A stretch of 38,094 nt of DNA from Saprolegnia diclina VS20 (Eukaryota > Oomycota > Saprolegniomycetes > Saprolegniales > Saprolegniaceae), in contig NW_008246069.1 in assembly GCF_000281045.1 (NCBI RefSeq), forward strand, positions 1,264,534 through 1,302,627. Direction: 5' to 3'. A program made the position numbers and the translations under genes. The first letter of the stretch is position 1; every line of letters begins with the position of its first letter. Under the pieces are notes generated by a model. It was not told where the DNA came from. It saw nothing but the letters and a program-made list of their open reading frames with translations, and searched no databases. Shown in pieces: positions 21,200 through 33,100 of this stretch.

Positions 21200-23520
21200 T
21201 CTAGTGTCGGCGTCTTGAAGTTGAATGGCACCGCAGCAGTGTCTGGCTCGAAGCTAGTCACAAATGTTTTTTGTCCAAATCCTAGTGTTTGGGAGCTGCA
21301 GAAACAACGGACACATCCGTGCGACTCGACCCGTACTCACAGACACCTCTGTACAAAAGCCCGCCTACCGTTGAGGTCAAGAATTGTCCGGAAGCAGACC
21401 TTCAACTGTCGCGTGCCAAAGGACGTGTCAAAAACGAGTTGGCCCGTCACCTTGCTGAGATACTAAGGTCGACTCCCTTTACACAACGAGTTACTGGATC
21501 AGAATTGCGAATGTGGGGCGAAGGATCTCAATAGAAATCGTCAACTTGGACTCGCGACTCGGTTCATTATGCCGAGCTTGATGTTTTCATGGACAGCTCC
21601 GTTGTTGAGACTACACCACGACTCCACCTGCAGGCATCTCCGTGAAAGAGCAAAAGGGACGATCGTTCCAACGCCTAGAGCGAACTACGTGTGACCGATT
21701 CCGCTCCTGGCAACAACCAGAACGTGAAACACCAGACAGAGGGAGGCCGTACTCCCTAAACACCGGCTAGTGTACTACAAAGCAGAACGGAAAGTGGTAG
21801 CTAAGCTACATCTACTGACTGCTGCCAAAGACTGTACAGTCTCACATCAACGGGCTTCTCCCGTAGGACTTAACATGCAAACACACATCGCCTTGTCCCG
21901 GCCTAGTGGTGTTGACGTGGGCTAGGCTCACACCCAATGCCCCACCACTGTATGCGACCAACGGTCACACTACGACATGAGACTCTCGCAGGACAGTTTG
22001 ATGATAACGCCGTGTTGGCCCTGTCGGCCGGCTACATGCTATGGAGCGAGAAATCTTGTTCTCCCTGCGTCGACGTACGAAAGAGGTGACAAGCCCTAGC
22101 TCACGTTTTTAGTCCACTGCCTTGATTCAGAGTGAAAACTGGTGTGGTGTGTATCTTGTCCAAAGTACTTGGGCGTAGTAACGTTGTGGATAAAAGAACG
22201 CAAATGTCATGCGAGAGCTTCGAAACCTATTTCAACCTGTCAACTTGGCACTTGTACTACGTGGTGCTGTCCTTCTCTTGCGGCACAAGAGCTAATAACT
22301 TGCCAGCCGTCGACGCGGCACTCACTCGCATCCCGGCTGCCTCGTGACCGCATACATATATCGCGGTGCAGAGTCAGCGTACACGGCTGTCCGTCGGTTC
22401 TCGTCGAATGAAGATCTTTGCGTGTTGCTGGAGCCTCTCTGTCTTATGAGATAATACCAAAACGAGATGTCTCTCGGCTGGTGGACGACCGCCTTCAGCA
22501 GCGAATGCTCTATTGGTGCGGCGGCACCAAAGGTATATGGAAGAACCTAGTCAAGAGTGCAGGTAAACCCTTATCCTAGTAGAAAGTCGCATTGGGCTTC
22601 TAGCCCCGAGGGCACTGCGCGGTACCCACGTCCAATGTGGCGGGCGTAATGCTGGAGAAATGGACAATATTGCACTTTTCCGTGACGACCCCGTCGTGCT
22701 GGCAAGACACGGCTGGCTACTCGTCCCACGTTGGCGTCTGTCGACATACATGTTGTATAATGGCACGATGGCCCGTCGCATGCACATGTATCGTGTTGGA
22801 GAGTGTTTACCCCTTGTGCAAGATGGGGCGACGACAAGAAGGAGGTGCGAAGACGACATCAGTCACTGCGAGGACGCTCATGCTTGCTGATTCCACTTTT
22901 CTGTACAAGTACGAGAGTACGTGCTTTGTAAACCACCAAGTTGTGGCCAAAAATGATCTTTGAGACTCTTCTGGTGCACCCACCACCGTCCACGTGTCGG
23001 TCGGTCGTATCGCCACCACACTTCAAACCTCCACCGTCGTCCTCCTAGTCCATCATTTGCTGCCTCCTAAATAATACCTCCACAACGTCGTGCTCATACG
23101 ACTCATCCATCGCTACCTCGTCCTTCCCCATTCCTCTTTGCCCAAGCAACCATCTTGCCGCTTCGTTCTCTTGCGTTCGTCATGCACACCAAATCCCCAT
23201 CGTTCTCATACTATTTCCAAACGCATCATGTAGTGTTCGCACACTATCTCGGTGCAACCTGCGCATCGTGTGATGCATGGGCATTGCGTCTGAAAAAGGG
23301 ACCCCCTCATTTAATGGCCACACCATCGATTTCTATTTTAATAGCAACAATCAAATCCCAATACCATCGTCCATATTATCACCACGCCATATAAAACACA
23401 TCCACCCCACCGAATTCCAAAATACGTACGACCCCCTAGTGACTGAGCTTGCAAACCGAAGTGAGGCGAAGGCCAGTCGTTTGCCCGGCGTCAGTTTTCC
23501 TTTTGCCAACTACAAGCAGA
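21200..23520. other. Gene-poor spacer, right part, and leader of ATP synthase beta copy 2
   Basis: About 2.3 kb with lower GC than the flanking genes and no open frame longer than about 110 codons. Parts such as 22340-22440 read briefly like protein in one frame (YRGAESAYTAVRRFSS) but stop soon, as expected of decayed repeats. From about 22970 to 23400 the plus strand is strongly pyrimidine-rich (CCACC, TCGTCCTCCT, CATCC tracts), probably the promoter of copy 2. No tRNA or rRNA was recognised. Confidence 0.5.
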
Positions 23521-25055
<1,535 letters not shown>

Positions 25056-25144
25056 CTAGACATTGACTCGCTGTGTTACCATTCAAATTGTAGTATCTTG
25101 GAGGTAAAAGGTATTAATAGTTGACAACCCTATTCCCTGTCATC

Positions 25145-27105
25145 TCAACTTGGCCGCTGGAACATGATCAGTGGCTTGTCGATCATTGAGTTAGGGTGCT
25201 CCGGGCGCATGGTAGGCGAGAGCGATCCACCGGAGATGAGCACGCTGCTGCCGCGGGCCTTGGTGCCGCTGTTGCCTTCGAGAACGAGCGTCTCGGGCGT
25301 GAGCTGGCACTGCGTCGCTGAAATGGCGTCCCGCAGCAGCTTGCACCCGCGGAGCGTAATGCTGTTGTAGCCCAAGTGGAGCTCTAGAAGCGTCGTATTG
25401 GCCTCGAGCGCCGTCGAGAGGACTTGGACGATCGTGTCCGACTTGAGCCCGATGCTGGTCTAGACCAGTTGGATCCATCATGTCATCCAGGACTCCGTCA
25501 CACTCGGGAGGCTACCAGCTCGAGGACGCGCAAGGTTGCATTGGTGCCAATGGCTTTGCAGAGCGCGACGATGCCCGGTGGCTCGAGTAGCCCGCCGCTC
25601 TACGTGGTCCCAACGTCATTAGCGTCCATCGCAAGCGACGTACAATGTCCATGTGCGATAAGCTCAGTGTCGTCAGAAGCGTCTTGGCAAGGTAGCTGCC
25701 GGCGTGGGGGCCGTGAAAGCTCGCTGGAAAGAGCGCGGTGCGGAGGCGCGGGTGCGCACCCAGTGCCGTGGCCATGAGGTCCCCGATTTCGTCGTCGAGG
25801 ACGTTGGCGCCAGCATGGAGGTACGTCAGCGACGCATTCGCCGCCAGTCCACGTGCGAGCGCCTTGCTGCTCTCGAGCGACAAGCTATTCATCGACACAT
25901 CGAGCGACGTGAGCACCGACGTTGTACTCAAAACATGCTGGAGCCGGCACGCCGAGGCCTCCGATAGCCCAATCTCAGAGAGTGTGAGCGTCACAAGACT
26001 CGTGTTGGCCGGTGCGTCGAGCAGCGTCGCCGTGTACGTCCGGCTCTTGCTTTTGAGGAGGAGCTTCTGGCGCGTCTCGTCCGCGAGCGAAAGCGGCTCG
26101 GCGGCCAGCGGGCGCAGAAGGTCGACACCACCACCGTCGGCGATCGCCGGGTTGTGGCTCATGTGCAGCGTGCGCAGAGTTGAGTTGGTTTTGAGATTGA
26201 GCCACGCGAGACAACCCTCGCTACCAATCTGGTTGTGTGCAACGTCGAGGTGCGTCAACGCCGCGTTGGTCGCCAAGGCCTCGGCGAGCGCGATCGCGCC
26301 GACCGCCGTGATGGCGTTGTAGCTCAACACCAGCGTCTGCAGTGACCCATTGGTCGCGAGTGCTGCGCTGAGCAGCAGCAGGCTCTCGTCACGCAGACCG
26401 TTGCCGCCCAAGTGGAGCGATTGCACAAAGTACTATACCGTGCACAACTTGTCTGCTACATTGGCGACCGCTTTCGTGACGTACGTTGGTCGCCAATGAC
26501 AACGTGAGACGGCGCATGTCACCGGCCTGCACGTAGCACCCGCGCAAGTCGATGGCTGTTGGTTGGGGCTGGCGACGCGCGTCATCGTCGTCGTCGTCGA
26601 CTTGGTAGTACTCGGCCGCCCGGCCACGCGGTGGCACAGTTGCTGCTTTGTCGACAACGCAGTAGCGACCCTAAACACGAGCGCGATCGGTTTCGCGCCT
26701 GCTGAGCCAGCACACCTCGCGGTCCCTTGTGATCCAGTCGCCCTGCAACATCCGTGTGCATCAGTGCCCCATTGCCAACGAACGAGCAAGCACCTTGATG
26801 TACGCTTTGCCGCTCGGATGCTTGCACACTATCGTACCGTCGCGGGGCATCAGTGCATCGCAGAGCACCTACGAGCATGCCACGAGGTGCGGACGCACGG
26901 ACGATGCACCTCGCCGAACGCCGTCAGAACCACGTCGTCCGGTTCGAGGCAGCCTTCCCAGCGCTTGGCAAACGGGTCAAAATACACTATGTCCCGAAAC
27001 GCGAGAACGTCAATGGCCTCTTCGATGCCTACGGTACATGCCCTCGCCGACAAGGCTTTGGGTAAGCCACCAACCTTCACGGAGCGACGCTTGGACGTCG
27101 TTCAT
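25145..27105 (-). CDS. Leucine-rich-repeat (RNI-type) protein
   Basis: Eight predicted exons join in frame into 541 residues: 27075-27105, 27028... to 26910, 26794-26868, 26716-26742 (only 27 nt), 26485-26670, 25644-26432, 25516-25599, 25145-25459. Residues 1-95 form a compact N-terminal part with FRDIVYFDPFAKRWEGC, PSGKAYIKGDWITRDREGRY and CVVDKAA. An acidic linker (DDDDDD) follows, then repeats of the ribonuclease-inhibitor type, for example LQTLVLSYNAITAVGAIALA, LTHLDVAHNQIGSEG and LTSLDVSMNSLSLESSKALA. Such repeats bind other proteins; no NB-ARC or kinase domain is attached, so this is not an NLR receptor. The start at 27105 was chosen by working exons back from the repeats; without the upstream exons the frame has no suitable ATG. 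It is 181 bp from a divergent small gene. Confidence 0.78.
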
Positions 27106-27286
27106 GTCGCGCCGGTTTCAAGACCAGTTATTTCGCTGGTCACTCCGAGTTATATAGTCCATTTACAACCCCATTTGCTGTTGGCGGTCGAGAGAATGGG
27201 TTGGGGTTGTGGATGTTGGGATCGTGTTGGTGCTCGTGGCGGCCACCAAAGGACGAATGAACGAACCTCACTTGCAATCTAGTACG

Positions 27287-27457
27287 ATGCCGCGCTGTCA
27301 GTATGTGTCCTGCCCGCGCGATGCAGCGCCGCACTCGACGGCCTGTGCCGTGCACCGCAACCGTGACGTCTGCAGCGTCGACGGCTGCCACAACCAAGCC
27401 TTTGCCAACGCGCTGTGTGTCCGCCATGGTGGCCGTGAGACTCCTTCGCCCTCGTAA
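27287..27457 (+). CDS. Tiny Cys/His-rich zinc-finger-like protein
   Basis: A 56-residue open frame beginning MPRCQYVSCPRDAAPHSTAC and continuing AVHRNRDVCSVDGCHNQAFA to LCVRHGG. The two repeats of the form C-x4-C, C-x2-H and C-x4-C, C-x2-H resemble the short units that occur in tandem in oomycete WRKY19-like zinc-finger proteins, which end in HGG. Here there are only two units. It may be a real small protein or the first exon of a longer gene, although the convergent MFS gene begins its 3' end only 88 bp further on. Function is not known. Confidence 0.5.
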   Translation: MPRCQYVSCPRDAAPHSTACAVHRNRDVCSVDGCHNQAFANALCVRHGGRETPSPS

Positions 27458-27545
27458 CGCGCTCATCTCGAATGTAACTCAACTCCAAGTTTTTATGGAG
27501 AATATTGTCTCTTCTTTGCAGCACTTTTGTGGTGCCATAATTCGA

Positions 27546-28832
27546 CTACGGTCGCGGGCTCAATACATGCATGAAGGCCTGGAGCCGAATAGACGCGGCG
27601 AGCGCAAGAAGGCAGAGCACAAAGCTAACGCCAAACATCGGCGTGAAGCAGGAGGCGCCGAGGCACGTCGCGTCGCCATGCGCGGCCCACTTGTACAAGA
27701 GAGAGGCAAGGGGCCCCAAGAGGAGGGGGAAACCGACTGCGTTGGCGAGACTGATCAAGCCAAAGTTTTTCCCAATGTGCGATGGACCAAAGAGTTCGCG
27801 CGTCACGACGGGAAACATGGCAAAGATGCAGCCTTCCGCGAGCCCCGCCGCGACGATCGGGACGACGAAAAAGCGCGTTGGCACGACCACAAAGAGCACT
27901 TGGGTGACCGCCATGGCGAGGACACCCAGCGAGAGGAACCACGCACGCGAGTGGGACGCGCCAAACTTGTCCGAGAGGACGCCCATACTGAGGCGCCCGG
28001 CCATGTTGCAGATCGAGAAGATCGAGACGTACATTGGCACGAGGTCAATTGACGCGCCGTCGCTCTGCAAGATGAACGCAATGTTGTTGAGCACAAAGAG
28101 CGCCGACCCGACGCCAATCATGACGGGCGCGAAGAGGAGCCAGAACCGCGCGTCCTGCAGCAGCGCCAGCAGCGTTATGTCACTTGTCGTACTTGCCTCG
28201 GGGAGAAGAAGCGGCATTGATTCGTCCTTGGGCGGCGTGCGGCGCGGGGGCGGCACGAGCAGCACGAGCCCAAGAAGGCCCATGAGGCCGTGCTCGAGGC
28301 TCATAAAGCCAAAGAACCCTGGCACGTTGTGGTCGTATCCGCTATGATAGATGAGCGCAAAGATGGCACCGCCCGCGCTATATGCAGCGAGGAGGAGCCC
28401 AACGATCGCGCCGCGATGGTGGTTGCCGTAGATGCCTTCGTTGGCTGCAAGGCCGGCGACAATGGCAAAGCCGCCGGCCTGGCCGACGCCGCCAAAGCAG
28501 AGCGCAATGTACCACTTGGGCAAGTGCGGCCGCGCCGCGAGGTAGGAAGCGAGCGCGTAGCAGAGCGTGAGCAAGGCCAGCGCGACAAGCATCGAGAGGC
28601 GCGTACCGAACCGGTCGTGGAAAAAGCCCGCCCAGATCGTATTGTACATGCCAAAGCTATAGCACGAGCTCACAAAGGCAATCTCGGTTTGCGTCATGTT
28701 GAGCGTCTCCTTGAGCTGCCCGTTCCAAGCAGATATCGAGTACGACGAGCCCAAGGACGCGTAGATGATGACGCCGGCGACGACGCTCAAGGCGCGGCGC
28801 ACGGCGTTGACCTCGGTGGTCCGTGCGATCAT
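27546..28832 (-). CDS. Major facilitator superfamily transporter (nodulin-like/monocarboxylate-like)
   Basis: An intronless gene for a 428-residue membrane transporter with about twelve predicted helices in two bundles separated by a central loop (PPPRRTPPKDES). The ATG at 28832 (MIARTTEVNAVRRALSVV) is the first in the frame. Seen motifs include FFHDRFGTRLSM after helix 2, equivalent to the MFS signature loop, and GLAANEGIYGNHHRGAIVGLLLAAYSAGGAIF, similar to the nodulin-like and oxalate/formate-type branches. The second half has the matching loop MGVLSDKFGASHSR. Such proteins carry small organic anions or related solutes; the substrate cannot be read from the sequence. Its divergent partner is the LRRC57-like gene, 406 bp away. 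Confidence 0.88.
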   Translation of the reverse strand: MIARTTEVNAVRRALSVVAGVIIYASLGSSYSISAWNGQLKETLNMTQTEIAFVSSCYSFGMYNTIWAGFFHDRFGTRLSMLVALALLTLCYALASYLAARPHLPKWYIALCFGGVGQAGGFAIVAGLAANEGIYGNHHRGAIVGLLLAAYSAGGAIFALIYHSGYDHNVPGFFGFMSLEHGLMGLLGLVLLVPPPRRTPPKDESMPLLLPEASTTSDITLLALLQDARFWLLFAPVMIGVGSALFVLNNIAFILQSDGASIDLVPMYVSIFSICNMAGRLSMGVLSDKFGASHSRAWFLSLGVLAMAVTQVLFVVVPTRFFVVPIVAAGLAEGCIFAMFPVVTRELFGPSHIGKNFGLISLANAVGFPLLLGPLASLLYKWAAHGDATCLGASCFTPMFGVSFVLCLLALAASIRLQAFMHVLSPRP

Positions 28833-29238
28833 TTGACTTTGTTGAATTTGCACTTGCTGTGTTTGACCCAGAGAACGGCCAATCAGAGCGCGTCTATGGA
28901 CGCCATACAAAACAGCTAGCAACCGTGCCCCGCCTCTCCGATGATGGCACTTGCCGCTTACTACGTACGTTGAGCCGACCGTGGCCGTTGCCTGGTTGTG
29001 GATCGTAGTGGACGCTGTGGTCGTCGTCAGTGGGTCCAGTGCTGTCGTGCGTCGGCGTAGCAGGTGCAGTCTTTTTCATACTGGAACCAATCACAGGACT
29101 GCAAATCGCATATTTTTGACCAATCCCCGCTGCTACCAGTGTATGTATGCAGTGGATTGCCTGTTTAAAACCGTTTTAAACAGCAGAAAGGCGCCGGATA
29201 GTCGGTGTCACCGGTCTGGCCTGCAGTAACCAAGACGC
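28833..29238. promoter_or_regulatory. Divergent intergenic region with palindrome and CCGGATA motif
   Basis: This separates the MFS transporter (minus) from the LRRC57-like gene (plus). It contains a perfect palindrome at 29161-29183, arms CTGTTTAAAAC and GTTTTAAACAG around one base. A CCGGATA heptamer at 29194-29200 lies about 40 bp before the LRRC57-like ATG. Both are candidate regulatory sites. Confidence 0.5.
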
Positions 29239-30082
29239 ATGGGCCAAGCTGGATCGAACCGCGCCAAGAAGGACGCCAAGGCCATCACCAAGAAGAGCGT
29301 CCAGGCCACCAAGATTGAACGCGCCAAGGCGACGGGCATCCTGTCCCTGCACGGCTGTAAGCTCAAGCGCATCCCGGATGACGTGTTTGCCATCGAGAAG
29401 CTCAACACGCTCGACCTCTCCAACAACGAGCTGGTCGAGATTCCAGCGGCCATTGGTCAGCTCATCAACCTCAAGACGCTCAAGCTCGATAGCAACCAGC
29501 TCGCATCACTGCCGGACCTCTCGGCCTTGACCAAACTGACCAACGTAGCAACTCATGCTGTGCCATGGATCTCACTGTGTTGTTGCTGCATAGCTCGTGC
29601 TCGACAACAACAAACTAGCGTCCTTGCAGGCGCTGCCGCCAGCGCTCATTAAGCTCAGCGCCCGCAACAACCAGCTCTCGGGACTGCCACCGAGCCTGTG
29701 CAGCTTGGCCCATCTCGAGGTTGTGGACGTGAGCCAGAATCAAATCGCCTCGATCCCGTCGGCGATTGCAAGCTGCTTGAGCTTGAAAGAGCTCACGCTC
29801 GACGACAACCGCCTATCTCAACTGCCCACCGCGCTCTCGCAGTGCGCCAAGCTTAAAGCGCTTTGTGTGCGGCGCAACCGGCTCGGGCCGCAGTCGATCG
29901 CCGCTTCGATCCTCGCGACGTCGGCCGTGCACATTATGCAGCTCGAGGGCAACCCGATGACCAAGTTTGACTTGGAAGCGATGGACGGAGTCGACGCTTT
30001 TCTTCTCCGGCGCAAGGAACTCAAGGACAAGGAGCTCCACGGCGGCCTCCACACGGACGTGGCGCTCTGCGGCCTCGACTAA
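29239..30082 (+). CDS. LRRC57: LRRC57-like leucine-rich-repeat protein
   Basis: Two exons (29239-29544 and 29594-30082) give 264 residues, close to the animal LRRC57 length. The repeats follow the short LRR pattern: LNTLDLSNNELVEIPAAIGQ, LKTLKLDSNQLASLP, LEVVDVSQNQIASIPSAI, LKELTLDDNRLSQLP. The block LPPSLCSLAHLEVVDVSQNQ closely matches the LRRC57 family, as does the C-terminal LEGNPMTKFDLEAMDGVDAF. The N-terminus MGQAGSN fits an N-myristoylation site (Gly2, Ser6), as in the animal protein, and is followed by a Lys-rich helix, so attachment to membranes is likely. The intron lies between repeats. The molecular role is unknown even in animals. Confidence 0.88.
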
Positions 30083-30157
30083 ATCGACGACTAACTACAA
30101 TCCGCTTCTTCTATTGTCCTCTATCGGTGCGTACTACATGCAAAGCATACATCACTC

Positions 30158-33100
30158 TCAGCTGAGTGGAATCGGCTCAAGGCGCGCTTGTTGCTTCTTG
30201 GTCGGACTTCGCGCCGGGCTCCCGAGCGATGGCACGGCCGGGATCGACTTGGTCGCTTCTTTGCGCACCTGAGCAATCGCACTTCGCGGCGCGTCGAGGT
30301 CGTCCTTCTCGGGCGCCGACGTGGCGCGCGTCGACGCCGACACTTGCGGCAAGAGGTCCACCGACGACTGCGTGTGCCGCCCAGGCCCAAGGAGTTCGTG
30401 GGCATGCGGCCCCAGCAGCTGCTTGTTCTTTGGCGGGTCGGCGTCCTTGAGAAACACGAGCGATCCGAGGACCACGTCCAATGTGCACGCACGGGGCGCG
30501 GACGTTGCAATCACTTGGGCCTTCTCGGTCTCTTGCTGCGCGGCTTCCGCTGCGTCGTCGAGCGCAAAGAGCTCGGCGATCGCGTCATCGATCGTGACAG
30601 TCGCCGACACCTGCGTCTACAAGCATTGACATCAGAACGCGCCCTGTAGAGAAGGGATATGTACCCAGTCGGCGAGCGTGCCGTGGTGTCGCGTCACTTG
30701 GGTCGACGCCTGGAGCAAATGCGACACACCACGGGGCTTTAAAAAGAGTGTCGGGCCCGCGACCGCCATCATTTTCTCCATGACAGCTTCCGAGAGCGCC
30801 GTGTTCTCCAAGCTCGCGGCCATCGCTTCGATCAGCCCGGGCGCCATGATGTTCGAGTCCAAGTGGGACGACATGGCCTGGAGCGCAGTCGCAATGATGT
30901 GGCACTTCATCGGGGCATTCGGACCCGTCGCTCTCTGTCCAAGCGCAATCAGTGTCTTGATGCCATCGTGGTGAATCAAAATGCCACGCGCGCGCCGGTG
31001 GCAGCTTAAGTTGTACAACGTGACGATTGTGTTTTCGCGCGTGTCGGCGACGCGGGAGCCCGCCATGGCGAGGATGATGGGGATCGCATGCGCTTGGGAG
31101 GCGACCCGCGCGCGGTTGATGTCGTGTATAAAGACCTTGGTTTGCGTGTCCTCCTTGATCACCGTGCCATCTTTCTTGCTCGTGAGGTTGCGCAGTGTGA
31201 CCATGCAGTGGTACGAGAACTCTTCGCTCAGGCGCGCAATCACCGCGCCGAGCGTCGCGCTCTCGTCGTCGTCGTCCATGACCATCGCCACGATCGTCTC
31301 CATGACGCCGTCGGCCAACATCTTTTCATGGCACTCGGCGTTCTTGGAGAGGACGCTGAGACACGAGACGATGTCGAGGCGCGACGCATCGAGCACCTCG
31401 AGGGCTTCTTTCGGTAGTCCGGTGGAGCCCCGGGTCGGCGGATGCGCGGCTGCGAGCGCTTTGGCGTGCGCACTTTGCTGTTTTGCGATCGCGTGCAAGG
31501 CCCGGACGATGCCGTCGTTGACCAAGTCCATCTCGACGCCTTGGTTGCGACAGAGGAGGCAGAGCAGCTCGGCGCACGCCGGCCCGATCTCCGGGTCGGT
31601 GGCGCTGACCATGAGCACCGAGAGAATCTGGACGCCGTGGCACGCAACGAGCTGGAGCTGGTTGGCGGGCTCCGTCATGAGGTTTCGAAGCGCCGTGACG
31701 CAAAGGCCGAGCGTGATGTCGCAAGAGAGTCGCTGGAGGAGGTCGCAGAGCGATGGCACCATCGCATCACGTGTCATGGCGTCGACGCCAACGCGACTCG
31801 CCGACAGATTAGCAATAGCGCCGGCGCTGTACCGGCGAATGTCTTTGCTTTCGGCCCGCGTGAGCGAAATGAGGAGCCCGACCACGTGGCCGTCGTCCTT
31901 GAGCACGAGGTCGCGCACGTCAACGTTGCACGTTACGTTGCAGAGGACATGGGCGCAGTAGACGCGCGTCTCGGGGTCGCGTGTCTTGACAAGCGATGTG
32001 AGAATCGCGAGCGCGCCTTCGTGCAGCAGTTGGAGCTCGTGCCCCGATACAGCACTCACGTTGCTGAGGATACCGCAAATGAGCCGCTTCATCTCTTTGC
32101 TGTAGTCTTGCGCGTACATGCCCGAGAGAATCCGGACGATCTCCATGTCGACGAGGCGCGGGACTTTAGTAGGCTCGAGCGAAATGTTGTAGATCGACCG
32201 CAGACAGAGCTGGCGAATGTCTTCCATGTCGAGCTTGGCGAGCTTGATGAGCGCGTAGAGCGCGCCGTCGACGACGAGCTTTTCGCGCGTGTCGTCGTGG
32301 GCGAGGAGGTTGAAGAGCACCTTGGCGCAAATGACCTTGGTCTTGTCGCTGTTGACGCGCAGCAAGGCGACGACGATGAAATCGCTGACCGTCGACTCGG
32401 CCCACACCCGGCCTTTCAACGGCCCCCGCTAATTCAACGTGGGTTGGAAAATGAATCAGAAAGGAGACGGACGCATACCTCGATCGCGAGGTTGCAGAGA
32501 CCGATCGCTGCGCAAATCTGCGTCTCGTGGTGGCCCGTCCGCATCATCGCGTTGAGCCCGGCCGCGACTTCGCCGTGCTTGCCGAGCAGCCGGCGGCCCC
32601 GCATCGAGCACGACATATTAGCGAACGCGAGCGCACAGCGCAGCGTCGTGATCGTGCCGCTGAGGTCGGTTCGAGTCGATGAGTTGGTAGCAATGGTCTA
32701 CGGCGGCCATGAGTTCGATGCATCGACCAGCGGTGCGGCATCTACCGGGCTCGACGCGAGAGCGAGAAGGGCCGTGAAATACCCGGCATGTTCCATGGCC
32801 GCATCCCCGAGCTTGCACAGCATTGACGCAGCGTACGCCTGTGCGCGGGCAAGAAGCGCTGCCGACGCCTTGTCCTTGACGACACTGTTGACCTACGCAT
32901 GTCGCGCGTCCTTTTCTGCGCGCCAAGAAGCTATAACTCTACCTGGATGAAGTGAAGGACCGAGTCGACGGCGCCATCGTCGACCAAGATGTGGCGGCTG
33001 CCTTCGTGCGTGGCCATGTTGGAGAGGAGCGCGAGTGCGTGCATAAACATCCGGTGGCTCAAGCTCGCTTGTTTCTCTTGGATGGGTTCATGCAGCACTG

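Noticed and set aside
21600-22100. Possible LTR or copia-type element in the low-GC part of the spacer
   Set aside because: I found no matching pair of terminal repeats, no primer-binding site and no integrase or protease motif. Only general decayed appearance supports it.
30180-30660. Overlapping plus-strand open frames opposite the last exon of the armadillo gene
   Set aside because: The minus-strand exon continues the armadillo protein in the correct phase across a consensus intron. The plus-strand frames lack any start context or domains.
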